Made by a program: the position numbers and the translations under genes. Shown here one piece after another: positions 41,243 through 52,087 of a stretch of 64,000 bases of DNA. Origin of the DNA: Closterium sp. NIES-65 (taxonomy: Eukaryota; Streptophyta; Zygnematophyceae; Desmidiales; Closteriaceae); assembly GCA_948144175.1 (NCBI GenBank), contig CANXME010002014.1, forward strand, positions 186,001 to 250,000. The letters are read 5' to 3'. The notes under the pieces were generated by a model. The model ran no database searches and was not told the origin of the DNA. It was given only the letters and a program-made list of their open reading frames with translations. Every line of letters begins with the position of its first letter. Within the stretch, counting starts at the first letter, position 1.

Positions 41243-41703
41243 CATTTCGGCGGGAGTTTCATCTAGTTACCATTCGCGTGATCATTCGCCTATGCTAAGT
41301 TACCAATTGCGTGAAACGAGTTACCAAACGTGTGAAAATATACTGTAATAGTTACTGTATATGTTAAAGAGCCCCATGTATGTTACTAGGCATACTTTCC
41401 CTTTTTCATATCGGGGTGGTGTTGAAGAGCAAGATCCAATGAAATACGTAATAGAATGTAGTACAACCGCAGTCATAAATTACTTCTTTCTCAGGGTCCT
41501 AGACAGAAAGAGGAAAAAAGGGAAAGACAAACATAAATGGAGAAAGAAAATGAAGAAAGAAAGGGAGAAGGAAAGTGATACTGCCAAAAAGAACCCAAAT
41601 GCAACACAGTTAAAAACCCCCCTCAAGATACCCAATCAAAACGCCCAGTCAAGACACCCCAGCAAGACATCCCCTCCTACACCTCATTTCGCCCAACCCC
41701 CAC
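41243..41703. other. AT-rich flank with purine-rich stretch
   Basis: No gene recognised. 41500-41580 is an A/G-rich run (AAAGAGGAAAAAAGGG and similar) giving a spurious Lys-rich frame on the + strand. It lies 3' of the minus-strand fragment at 41704-42498 and may be that element's untranslated tail. Confidence 0.5.
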
Positions 41704-42498
41704 TCAGAACAGCGTATCCACCATGTACGGGCCCTCCACCCAGAGAGCCCCGCCTTCCACATCGACATCGTTCCTCTCCCGGTCCACCAAATCTACGTTC
41801 ATACCACCCATAGAAGACACCGGTCGAAGCAGGATGACACGGGCTTGCGCACGTTGTAACGCCAAACCGATGAGCGCCTTCAGTGACCCTAAAAGATAAG
41901 CTGAAGACACAATGTCGTCCTCCCGACAAGCCCCCTTTGACACAGCTAGCCCCACGTGCGCATCCCCCTGCTGACGAATCCACCGCCAAAAACGACCGCC
42001 GAGACACCCCCACGTCTCTACTATCAGAGGGGTGAACTGCACGCCCCGGTTGCGTGCAAGCAGAGGCGCGTAATCACTCGTTTTGCGACGCTCCCACTCT
42101 CTTGCCGCCACACCTATGGATCGCCCGCACTGTCCTAGCAGGGATGGAGACAGCGATAGCGGGTCCGCGACGCTGATCTCTCCAGCCATTGGTCATCGCA
42201 CCGCCACATCAACCCGCTTCCCCTGCAGCACCACGCTATCCTCCATTGTCACCACCCCCCCCCCCCCCCCCCCCCCCCCCGACGCCTTAGAGATCTTCGC
42301 CCCCGCAAACTTCACCTCATCATGCACCCGAGATGGACCATGCTGGTGCTTGCATCTCAGGGCATGATGCGGGTCTGCTGGGTCAACATATGTTGTGCCA
42401 CAAACACACCTCCTCGCTACCTGCAGCTGCTGAATTGGGAGCCTGAGCCGTATAGCAACAGCAAGATCCGAGATGCTATACATGATGACTTGCTGCAA
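41704..42498 (-). pseudogene. C-terminal fragment of a non-LTR-type reverse-transcriptase ORF
   Basis: A Cys/His finger (CVCGTTYVDPADPHHALRCK) is followed by RVHDEV, KRVDVAV, ISVADPLS and PLIVETWGCLGG. This order is the C-terminal domain I recall after RT in a class of algal and metazoan non-LTR-like ORFs (RH-x-D, D-I-T-V, PL-x-VET). One frame is interrupted by TGA at 42193-42195. A 26-base C run (42255-42280) encodes eight or nine Gly between conserved blocks. The RT domain itself is absent. The exact family is uncertain. Confidence 0.55.
42255..42280. repeat. C26 homopolymer
   Basis: Uninterrupted run of 26 C on the + strand; prone to length error in sequencing. Confidence 0.9.
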
Positions 42499-42741
42499 TG
42501 TGTTATCACTTGTGTAGGTCAGTGTTTATATACATATATACAACATAGGTTTAGGGCTCAGGCATAATGTCATTTAAGAACGACATGCCATGCATATGCA
42601 AAATCTGTCCCGTATATAGGGTTCATTCGTTCAGAATTGCATGCTGTTACGAGTGCAATTGAGTGAGCGAGCGAGAATTGCACTACTGAAGCAAAAAAGC
42701 ACATTAAGCGAAGGCATGAACGAAGAATACATAGCGAAGCT
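42499..42741. other. Unassigned spacer before the old copia LTR
   Basis: No coding signal seen. GAGTGAGCGAGCGAG and scattered AT-rich sequence only. Confidence 0.5.
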
Positions 42742-43180
42742 TGCTGTGATCAGATGTTGATCGACCCTAGGATCACCTCAGGAAGGGTCGCACACAGTTG
42801 AATAGTAGTGGTGGGCCCTTGATCTCAAATCAGAGTGAATGTAAAATGATTGAGATGATTAAAGGCATGCAAATACAAACATACAAATAAGAGTACAAGG
42901 TGGAATACGAAACGACCTAGCTAGCCATGTACTCGAAGGGGTACATTCCCTTATTGCAGCGAAACTCAACCTGGCGACTCGAGACGGTTATGAACTGCTC
43001 GGGCAGAATCCTTGCCACTGCTGCTGCCTGATGCTGTCTGCCCTGACGGTCCAGATGCTTCGTAACCGTACGTGACTCTTCGCGTCACTCTGGCTCTTCG
43101 CATTCGTCCTCGATGTTGTGTGCTTCATTTGGTGCGGTTAAGAGTGCGCATTGCCTTTCCTCATTTCACTATTCGTAACA
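42742..43180 (-). repeat. Older copia, 3' LTR
   Basis: 439 bp, on the minus strand TGTTACGAA...GATCACAGCA. Positions 42742 to about 43070 correspond to 56351-56652; the remaining 110 bp have no counterpart at the right side. Confidence 0.85.
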
Positions 43181-43187
43181 CCCCCCT

Positions 43188-43481
43188 TCACTCCTGGCCG
43201 TAGCTGGTCCTGACCCGCTTGACTACTCCGCTGACTTCGGAGCATTGCTGGCACTGCTGCCGTGGCAGTCGCTTCGTGAGGAAGTCAGCCGCCATGTCAC
43301 CTGTTGGGCAGTAGGTCAAGTCAACCTTGCCCTTATCGACTCCGTCCTTGACGAAGAAGTACCACAACACGATGTGTTTGGTGCGGTTGACAAATCTTGG
43401 TTTGTTTGCGATTCTGATCGCGCTCTGGTTGTCGTAGTGGAGGCGGAAGTTTGGCGAGGCTGGAATTTTTGCCTCCTGCAA
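43188..43481 (-). pseudogene. Older copia RNase H
   Basis: LHYDNQSAIRIANKP, RTKHIVLWYFFVKD and DFLTKRLP are the copia RNase H C-terminal motifs. Upstream RNase H sequence (43482-43985) is broken into other frames. Confidence 0.85.
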
Positions 43482-43985
43482 CAGCTCTTGTAGGTAGAGC
43501 CTTTCGCGAACGGTTGCCGTTGCAGCGATGAATTCAGCTTCCGCTGATGACAGGGCAACATCTCCTGCTTTTGTGAGTTCCAGGAGATGGGTCCGCTAAG
43601 CTCGAGGTGAAACAGAAAGCCGGTTCTGGACCGTCAATTGTCAGGGTCAGTAGCGTGATCGGCGTCCACGTAGCCAATGAGGTTGAAGGACACGGTTGGG
43701 ACTGTGGAGTAGCAGAGCCCGAGATTGGGCATGGAGATGAAGAATTGCAGAGCACGCTGAAGATCTAGAAGGTTCTCGGCCGTTGGCTTCCATGAGTACT
43801 GAGCCAGATGGCTCGCGATGTACGAGAGATCTGGCCTGCAAGTGACAGAGGCAAAGAGCAGGCAACCTAGCTGCTGCTGGTAAGTCTAGAGTCCAGCGAG
43901 GGACAGGGATTTGTTGTCAGGCTTGTGGTTCGCGTTTGCTAAGTTCTTCTACATACTTGGCTGCTGAGAGGTGAATGGCTTCTGG

Positions 43986-44501
43986 CTAGTAGGAGATGTT
44001 CAGCCCAAGGAACTGCTTCACGTCATGGTTGCAGGTGATGTCGACGCGCCCCGCGAGATTCTTCTCAAACTGCTCAAGCAACTCGTTGCTTGACCCTGTG
44101 TAGAGGAGGTCGTCGACGTAGACCGTGAGAAGGATGTATTCGCCGCGGAAATCACGGCGGTACATCCCGGGATTGTGAAGCAATTGCTTGAAGCCTATCT
44201 CAAGCAGGATGTTGTGCAGATACTTCTGCCAGAGCCTTGGTGCCTGTTTAATACCGTAAAGGGACGTTTGCAGCTGGCATACACGCGAATTCCCTTCGCC
44301 GTATGTGTGCGGTTTCTCCACGTAAATTACCGCATCTACTAACGCGTAAAGGAACGCGTTCTTCACATCGATTTGGTGAAGCGGCAGTGCCTTGCGGCAG
44401 CGATGGCAGGTAGAATTCTGACGGATGTGTGACAGCTGGCCGGCGCAAACGTCTAGTCGAAATCGATGTCGTGCCTCTGATCGTAGCCGCGCACGGCGCA
44501 A
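43986..44501 (-). pseudogene. Older copia reverse transcriptase
   Basis: Contains QIDVKNAFLYALVDAVIYVE, SLYGIKQAPRLW, the catalytic YVDD (about 44115) and LGLNISY. The N-terminal RT part lies in other frames upstream to about 44815 (PKNPCQALTGPHNKEWREAM at 44639-44700, ending in a TAA). Confidence 0.88.
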
Positions 44502-45005
44502 CGCGCCTTAAATCGCTCGATCGTGCCATCCGTTGCGGTCTTCACGCGGAAGACCCATTTTCTAGAGAGGATCCTTCTCCCCATGGTTGCTGCTCGGTCG
44601 ACGAGCACCCAGGTGTCGCGGGACTCGAGCGCTTTGATTTATGCATCCATCGCCTCGCGCCATTCTTTGTTGTGTGGTCCCGTGAGTGCTTGGCACGGGT
44701 TCTTTGGCTCGATGACACGTGGCGCCGTTGAGGTGGCGGTGTAGAGCCCGAGAAGGTGCAGCCCTGAGATAGTGCTATCGTGGCGATCCTGCGGGATAAC
44801 CTCCTGCACGTCATCGTCGTCGCTCTCTAGTTCAGGTGGTGCTGGCGGTGCTGCGCCTCTGCTGCTTCCTCTTGAACCGCTGATTCCTCCTTTAGGGGAA
44901 TCGTCGTCGTCGCCATCGCTGCTGTGGCGATCACGTCTTGTGAATTCGCCCCCGGTGTCTTGCTCCAGGATAGCTGTTGCGGCTTCGACCTCAGGTGTAG
45001 CGTAG

Positions 45006-46097
45006 CTATGCCAGTAGTTGGCGTTTAACGCGATTTGTGTTCGTCCGCTCGTCTTCGCGGAATTGCTTGAGGAAGAGCCGCTCGTAGAAGATGACATCGC
45101 GCGCATTCGTGACCTTTTGGCTGATGAGGTCCAGGATGAACCATGCCTTGTATTCATGGCTGATGCCGAGGTGAATTCCCCAGCGCGCGCGGCTTGCAAA
45201 TTTCCCGATAGTTGATGTCGGCGGCCGATACTGCACAATGCATCCCCAGACGCGGAGCATGGATGTGTCGCCCTTCGTGCCCGTCCACTTCAGATGCGGG
45301 TTCAAGTTGCCGGTGATGGCGGTGGTTGACAGCAAGTTGTGCACCCGCACGGCGTGGTGCATTGCGTAAGTCCAATATGTTGGCGGAAGCTCTGATTGCT
45401 TCAGCAGCGCTCGCACCTTTGTCATGAGCGTGCAATTCGTGCGCTCAGCTACGCCTTGTTGCTGGTGCGCGTAGGGAAGGGAAATGTGATGCTCGATTCC
45501 CTTCTCTGCCAAGTAATCCTGAAGCTCCTTCCTGCGGAATTCCGTTGCGGCGTCAGATTGCCAGATCTTCGGCTTCTTCCCATATTGTCGTTGCGCGTGC
45601 GCAAGCCAGAGGCGGAAGACTTCGTACGCTCTGCTGCGCGCTTCCACGTTCACGATCCAGACGTGGCGTGTTCCTGCATCGACGAAGGTGAGCGTGTACT
45701 GCTCGTCGTTGATTCCGCAATGGCCCACGACGAGAAATTCGCTATACACTTTGTGCAGCTTGGGGTAACGGTTGGTTCCAGGTTCAAGCAGCGGGACCGG
45801 CTGGTGACTTAGCGCAGCTTCGGGGCAGACGGTGCAGTTGCGCGGCTTTGTCGTGCTGTCTGGGCGCAAGAGTGCGCTAGGCGCAAACAAGCTGACTTCG
45901 ATGCAGTTCTTCAGCGTTACGTGCGAGGGGTGACCGAGGCGCTGGTGCCAAAGAACATCGTTGGCGCGGAGTCCAGAAGTACGCATGTAGCGCGCGCGCA
46001 CTGCTTTGGGGTCTTCTTCTGGTACTGGGGTGGGTTTTGCTACCGCTTCGTCAGCTTCGTTTTCTTCATCGTTCGTTATAGTCAGCATCAGCGCCAA
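45006..46097 (-). CDS. Older copia integrase
   Basis: GAG-pre-integrase finger (WHQRLGHPSH ... CTVC), then the core. YTLTFVDAGTRH supplies the first Asp, WQSDAATEF the second and QGVAERTN the Glu; the usual DxGGEF is altered to DAATEF. A C-terminal WGCIVQYRPP segment is present. The frame is open for 363 codons. Confidence 0.85.
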   Translation of the reverse strand: MALMLTITNDEENEADEAVAKPTPVPEEDPKAVRARYMRTSGLRANDVLWHQRLGHPSHVTLKNCIEVSLFAPSALLRPDSTTKPRNCTVCPEAALSHQPVPLLEPGTNRYPKLHKVYSEFLVVGHCGINDEQYTLTFVDAGTRHVWIVNVEARSRAYEVFRLWLAHAQRQYGKKPKIWQSDAATEFRRKELQDYLAEKGIEHHISLPYAHQQQGVAERTNCTLMTKVRALLKQSELPPTYWTYAMHHAVRVHNLLSTTAITGNLNPHLKWTGTKGDTSMLRVWGCIVQYRPPTSTIGKFASRARWGIHLGISHEYKAWFILDLISQKVTNARDVIFYERLFLKQFREDERTNTNRVKRQLLA

Positions 46098-46691
46098 GAA
46101 TTCTCTGTCAAGAATCGCGGAGAGAGGAATGTTGGTTCCACGAATTGTTCCGGGGAAGAAGGTGGGTTTGCGCGGCTCGGGATCAGGTCCGAAAACTGTG
46201 CGTCGTGGGGTCGATGGTTCGTTGCCCCAATCGATGGTGTCCCAAGGGTCGCGGCGCGGCTGGACATCAGGTGGAGGTAGCGCAGGTAAAGGGCGGCGCT
46301 GGGGGCAACCAAGAGGAACAACAACCTCTTCTTCTTCCCCCCTTTGGTCCTTGCGGGAAGTTCCCCAGCCTTCGCCGGGAGTACGCCAACTGCTTGTCTC
46401 GCCGCCAGTTGCGGCGCCCCATCCGCCGGTGTTGCTGCCAGTTGTGGCGCCCCATCTGCTAGTGTCGCTCGTTCCCCATCCGCCGGTGCTTCCCCACCCC
46501 CCTTCATTGGAGGTGCTCTCCTCTTCGTTGGCGCCCCATCCGCTCCAGGCGAATGTTCCGCGCGCCTCGGCAAGGCTCCTCTGGCGAAGCTCTTCCGCTT
46601 CGCTTCACGCCAATTCCTCTTCTTGTGCCACGGTGAGCTTCTTCGTTGGGTCGTGCCAGTGGGGGTAGACCTTCAGGAACTCCTCCTTCGT

Positions 46692-47342
46692 CTAGTGGCG
46701 CCCCACTCCGCGGTCGTGGAAGGTGGCGCGGCGTTGTCCCCGTAGAATGCTTTCGAGCCGAGAAGTGCTGGGAAGTGCTTGCCATGGCTCTGGATTTGGC
46801 GGGTCGAAGACTCTGTCTGTCACGACTTCGAGTTCGAGGGTTGACATCCCTTCTTCAGGCGGCACGTGTCGTTCAGCTTTGGCGATGGTGGCGAGGCCAC
46901 GGCCTGCGATTGCGCTTGTTGAGGTGGTGGGCGTGTGACAATCCATGCAGATGCCGTCTGGGTCCGGATCATGCAGCGCCAGCTCACGTGGGTGCGGGTG
47001 ATGTGGGACCCATGGTTTTCCGGCAGGGTGTTTCCTGTCCGAGCGGTGGATGTGCTCGAAGCGCACTGGAACGAGGTCGATTAGCTTGTTCGAGTCACCG
47101 CTGCAATCGGGAATGTCGAAGTCAAGGATGTACACCCCATTTTCGGAGTGTGCTCGTCCGATCTTCCTGCACGTTTTTGTCGGCGACGAGTAGTGCAGAA
47201 CTATGTCGCGCGTGAGCGGATCCGTGCTTAATTCGACGCCGCAATCCATGAGTTGAGCGGCGGAGAGAAGGGTGAAGAGCAGACTCTGAACGATCAGCAC
47301 ATAATTGAGCGTGATGTGCGTGCGGCTTCCTCGTGCTTGCAC
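46692..47342 (-). pseudogene. Older copia protease-integrase spacer, left of E4
   Basis: Starts in ARGSRTHITL, which continues the frame broken at 55640 on the far side of E4, then reads LTPLSAAQ-like and LSTDPLTRDIVL. The following Pro/Gly-rich stretch to 46100 contains stops and duplicated short repeats. Confidence 0.7.
47308..47338. repeat. 31-bp host duplication flanking E4, left copy
   Basis: AGCGTGATGTGCGTGC, G, GCTTCCTCGTGCTT; the same 31 bases with one G/A difference lie at 55629-55659, just outside the E4 5' LTR. A normal copia target duplication is 5 bp. Confidence 0.9.
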
Positions 47343-47348
47343 GTGGAA

Positions 47349-47445
47349 AGAGTTGGGTACAAGTAGGAAACCCTAAACTTATTGTACCCCATAGTAACTA
47401 CCCCACTACAGCCTAAACAAATTGTAGCAGATATAACATTTGACA
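47349..47445 (-). repeat. E4 3' LTR, terminally truncated
   Basis: 97 bp matching the 5' LTR from TGTCAAATG to AACTCTT, then diverging at the host junction. Preceded (minus strand) by CTATGGGGGTG. Confidence 0.9.
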
Positions 47446-47536
47446 CACCCCCATAGGCAAAGTGGGGGAGAGCAAGGGGTCACAAGACCAGTCAAGAAAG
47501 GCAAAGCAAGCTCACGGTGGATCACAACGTCACCAC

Positions 47537-48514
47537 TGTTGACGGGAATGGAGTGTTGGCCCCGCCCTCGCTTGGGCAACGCCGACGACTTGGTCGGATG
47601 TACGGGAGTAGCAGCCGACCATTCACAGTGGGAGAGCTGTTCGACAGGCTTCGTCGAGCTGCAGGGAACCGCTGTGGTGTTGCTGTCGACCAGGGAGCTC
47701 GACAGCTGCATCTGACTGGTCTGGGCGACGGGTGGGACGTCGACCAGGACCTGCAGTTCGACCGGGAGGTCTCCGGAGCATCCCGTCGACCTGCTGCTTG
47801 ACAGGGAGGTCTTCGGAGCATCCCGTCAACCTGCAGTTCGACCGGGAGGTCGACGGGGCAGTCGGAAGGGGTCCGTCGACTAGGGGGTAGCTCGACGGGA
47901 GTTGTGGTCGACCAGAAGCAGTGGTGGTCGACCGAAAGCACCTGGTGGTCGATCGGGTCGACCGGGTAACCTGCTCGACGAGTTCTGCGGAGGCACGCGA
48001 ACGTCCTCGAGATCGCGATGGCGCAGGCGACTTTGGGCTGGTATCCCGAAGTCGATGTGGCTCGTCAGGCGCAGACAACAGCCGACGGATGCCCAACGAG
48101 GCAAGTCGGACCAATCGTCTGCGCGCACCTACGAGCGTGCGTACTGCTGTGTTCTACGGGGCAACGCTGAACAGCCGCTCTGCTGCAGCGTTGGCACGCC
48201 GTCGACTTGCTCTGTTAGCAGGTCGCCTTTCCGCAGTGCTGGCGCGGCTCCTCTACACAACGCTGGAAGGCGGTCGACCGAGCTGTGCTGGCGGTCGACC
48301 AGGCTAGCTGCAGGGTTGCTAGGTGCCTGATGTAGTCATTGTTGTCATTCTTTGTTCAATCGTTCTGTAATTCCAACTTTGCTGGTGGAAACTCTTGCCG
48401 TTTTCTCCCGTGAATGTGCAAGCACTAAGAACCAAGCAAAACTACGATCACTCCTAGTAGTTCGTGCCAACCCCCGTAGTCTAGCTCACTATCGTTGTAG
48501 AGTGATTCTCCACA
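47537..48514 (+). mobile_element. 978-bp solo LTR inserted in E4
   Basis: Begins TGTTGACGGGAATGGAGTG and ends TTCTCCACA. It is flanked by ACCAC on both sides (47532-47536 and 48515-48519). The same E4 3' region in E1 is continuous across this point (GTGGTGACTTTG on the + strand of E1), confirming an insertion. There is no internal coding region. The left two thirds are rich in GTCGAC/GGTCGACC; the right third is AT-richer. I take it as a solo LTR of another copia-like family left by LTR-LTR recombination. Confidence 0.8.
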
Positions 48515-48658
48515 ACCACACACTCTGAGCAAAAGCTAAGGGCCACAAGGCCAGTCCACATGTAGAGGCATATATGCAACACAAACAGCACAGTGATCTC
48601 TACCTAGCAAAGCAAACATGCAGGTATATATATATATAGATCACAGTAGAAGCAAAGC

Positions 48659-49456
48659 CTACAGCAAGTGAGGAAAAGTGGGCACAAGCCCTAGCATAGT
48701 GCAGAAACGCTGATGATCACCAGACTGAAATGCCTTAGTGAATATATCAGCAGTGTTGGCCCGAGTGGCCACGTAACGCAGACAAAGCTGACCACGCTGC
48801 TGCAACTCTCGAGCCACGAAGTAACGCAGAGCGATGTGCTTCGTACTGTGCTCCAGTCTGTGCTCCTCACACAAGGCAATGGTTGCCTTGTTGTCGACGT
48901 ACAGCACTGGAGGAGAACGAGGCCGCTCTCCCAAGTCAGTCAGCAGGTAGGTGAGCCAGCGTGACTCCTGTGCCGCCATGGCCGTGGCGTAGATCTCAGC
49001 CTCACAACTGGAGCTGAGAACTGAAGAGGAGCGTGTAGAACGCCAAGAAACTGAACCAGAGCCAAGGCTGAAGGTGTAACCCTGTGACGACCGCTGAGTA
49101 GCCTGGTCGTCAACCCAAGAAGCATCTGAGTGCCCAGTGAGGACAACTGAGCTCCCCCCTCCAAGCACGAGTCCCATGCCTAATGTACTGCACAAGTAGC
49201 GCAGTACCCTCTTAGAAGCATCCATGTGCACCTTTCGGTGCCGACCAGGAGCCACGTAGCGAGCCAGAAGGCCAAGAGGGTACGCGAGGTCAGGACGAGT
49301 GCAAGTCATCAGGTACATGAGACATCCAACTACCTCTGGGTAAGGACCGATCGGCTCTACGGACTCGTCTGAAGGTGGAGCTGAGAGCGAGTGACCTGTA
49401 GCCAGAGGAGTGGCCTGTGCCGAGGACCAGGTGAAACCGAAGCGCTGAAGGACCTG
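48659..49456 (-). pseudogene. E4 RNase H domain
   Basis: Same frame as RT, separated from it by TAG at 49457-49459 (CAG in E1). It contains MYLMTCTRPDLAYPL, GHSDASWVDDQ, SSSCEAEIYA, YVDNKATIAL and ANTADIFTKA, which are the RNase H acidic residues and tail. Confidence 0.88.
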
Positions 49457-50517
49457 CTACACCATGTGTGACTGAGTCAGTATGATGGTGCGGCGTGCTC
49501 TGTCCCGGGTGATCTGCAAGCCAAGGTAGCTGCGCAGTTCACCCAGGTCTGTGCACGTGTGTCTCTTCTGCAGCTCCAACTTCACCAGGGCGAGAGCCTC
49601 AGTGTCAGCAGTGGCAAATACCAAGTCGGCGACGTACACGAGGATGTAGAGCGGCGGCAACGAAGTGTCGGTGCGCAGAAACAGCGACGGGTCAGCAGTA
49701 GAAGGCGCGAACCCAAGAGCCGCAAGTGTAGTCCTCAGTGTGTCGTGCCACTCACGTGGCGCCCGGCGGAGACCGTAGACCGGCCACCAGAGGCTCCACT
49801 GGGTACCAGGAGGGAATGACCCAGTGAAGCCAGGAGGGCGGTGAAGCCAGATCTCCTCGTGCAGGCTGCCCTGCAAGAAAGCTGTGCTGAAGTCAAGAGA
49901 GTGAAGCTCGTATTCACGCTGAGCAGCAACGTGCAGTAGCACCCGAAGAGTGGTCATCTTCGGGGTGGGGGGAAAGGTCTGGAAGAAGTCTACTCCCTCT
50001 CGCAGACTGAAGCTTCGAGCAACATAACGAGCCTTGAAGACAGGCGGAGAACCTGGCGGCCGCTTCACCCTGAAAATCCACATGCCACTAACGATGTTCG
50101 CCCCAGGAGGGGGAACCTCGTCAACGTATGCGCCTGTGGACTTCCAGGATGCCATCTCTGCGTCCATGGCTGACTGCCATTGAGAGGAGTACTCACCCGA
50201 GATCGCCTCAGCATAAGAGCGCAGGGTCGGGATGTCTGGTGCATCCGGGTCTCCCTTAGGTGCAATCACCATGGACACGAGATGATGTAAAGCGGCGGCA
50301 AAGCACTCAAACTCCTCCTGCCTGTCCTCAAGGACGTCCGTGCCAAGAGCACACTCACCCCCGACGGACGGAGGACAGACAGACTCAGAATCAGACTCAA
50401 CAACAAGACTCGCAGCGTAGTCTAGACGACAGTGAGCAGCAAAGTCGACAAGCTCAGCAACTAAGGCAAATGCAGCAGCCGACTCAAAGGAAGGGTCAGT
50501 GGCAGTAGTGGCCAGGA
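49457..50517 (-). pseudogene. E4 reverse transcriptase with YVAD active site
   Basis: LRSYAEAISGEYSS, MDAEMASWK, FKARYVARSF, DFSTAFLQG and then ILVYVADLVFATAD: the first Asp of YVDD is Ala, which should abolish polymerisation because both aspartates bind metal. It ends at TAG after SHMV. Confidence 0.9.
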
Positions 50518-50940
50518 GTGATGGTGCGCCGTGCTCTGTCCCGGGTGATCTGCAAGCCAAGATAGCTTGTCAGTTCACCCAGATCTGTGCACGTGTGTCT
50601 CTTTTGCAGCTCGGACTTCACGTGGGCGAGCGCCGAAGTGTCCGCAGTGGCAAAGACCAAGTCGTCGACGTACACGAGGATGTAGAACGGCGGCAGCGAC
50701 GTGCCGGTGCGTAGAAACAGCGACGGGACAGCAGTAGAGGGAGCAAACTCAAGAGCCGCAAGTGTAGTCCTCAGTGTGTCGTGCCACTTGCGCGGCGCCT
50801 GGCGGAGACCATAGACTGGCCGCCGGAGGCTCCACTGGGTACCAGGAGGGAACGACCCAGTGAAGCCAGGAGGGCGGCGCAGCCAGATCTACTCGTGCAG
50901 GCTGCCCTGTAGGAAAGCAGTGCTGAATTCAAGAGAGCAG
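50518..50940 (-). pseudogene. Extra RT fragment inserted in E4 linker
   Basis: A second, partial copy of the RT middle (minus strand, from the LDFSTAFLQG segment through YVDDLVFATAD to ITRDRARRTI). It parallels 49484-49905 but with several differences, including an intact YVDD. It replaces a few codons between DSLRAA and LLATTATDPSFES, so the original order is interrupted out of frame. Confidence 0.88.
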
Positions 50941-52087
50941 CAGCAGCACGAAGAGAGTCAGACTCCGGGTCAGCAAGGGCAGGAAGAGAGGAACCAGGAG
51001 GAGAAGGCAGCGGGACACGCTGTGGAGTAGTGGAAGGATGAAGCGCCATCTGGTGAGTGCCTGGGACAGCAGGAGGACGCTGACGCGGGACACGACGACC
51101 AGTGCGAGCAGCACGAACAGGTGACGCAGACCGAGACTCATGCGACACAGGACGAGACGCAAGCTCATGACGCTCTGGAAGACCTTCTTTCGGACCAGTG
51201 TAGGGAGAAGGACCAAGGGGTGGCGAGTCAAGCGGTAGCTGTGACAGCGACTGGACAGGCGGAGGACACTCTAAGGAGGGAGCAGGACAAGGAAGAGGCG
51301 GCTGACCAAGAACCTGCTGAAGGAGGGGAACGAAGTACGGCTGTGGCCGTGAAGTGCCCCCAGAACCTGCAGAGACAGCACCAGAACCTCCAGCAGCAGC
51401 TCCAACTCGCTCAGCACCACCAGCAGCTCCAGTACCTCCAGCAGCACCAGCAGCACCACCAGCAGCTCCAGCAGCTCCAGTACCTCCAGCAGCACCATCA
51501 GCACCTCCAGCAGGACCAGCTCCAGCAGCTCCAGTAGCACCCCCAGTCCCAGCAGCTCGAGTACCGCCAGTACGAGCACCTCCAGGACCAGTGGCTCCAG
51601 CACCTCCAGCGCCAACCCCAGGGTCAGCAGCAACACCAACTCCAGTAGGCTCAGCGCCCTCAGCTCCAGCTCCAGTAGCACCTCCAGCTCCCACACCACC
51701 ACGGCGGCGGCGACAATACCGAGAGTACCACTCACGCAGCTGCTGGGAAGAGAGAACGCCCCTAGGCGCAGCACCCCCAGGCTCAAGACCTCCAGACTCA
51801 GCACCCCCAGTGATAGCACCCCCAGTCTCAGCACCCCCAGGCTCAGCACCCGCAGTCTCCGCACCTCCCGGCTCAGCACCCCCAGTCTCCGCACCCCCAG
51901 GCTCAGCACCCCCAGTCGCAGCACCCCCAGACCGAGCACCCCCAGACCCAGCACCACCAGGCTCAGCACGCTCAGGCTCAGCACGCTCAGGCTCAGCACG
52001 CCCAGTACCTCGTGCAGGACCAGAGTCGACAGCTACCTCAACAGGCTCGACCGGGTCTACCTGGGAAACACCTGAGGGAGCAGGACA
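50941..52087 (-). pseudogene. E4 integrase-RT linker
   Basis: Pro- and Gly-Ala-rich low-complexity region: repeated GGA and AEPGG units, a third SQQLREWY motif (about 51745), PRPYFVPLLQQVLG, then PPAVPGTH. A TAG at 52088 separates it from the integrase. Confidence 0.75.

Noticed and set aside
41361-41813. Lys-rich 150-codon plus-strand frame
   Set aside because: Lies over a purine-rich AT-biased stretch and runs antisense into the non-LTR fragment; no domain.
47902-48330. Open frames in the GTCGAC-rich segment
   Set aside because: Both strands are equally open because of the GTCGAC composition; the segment fits a solo LTR with target duplications.
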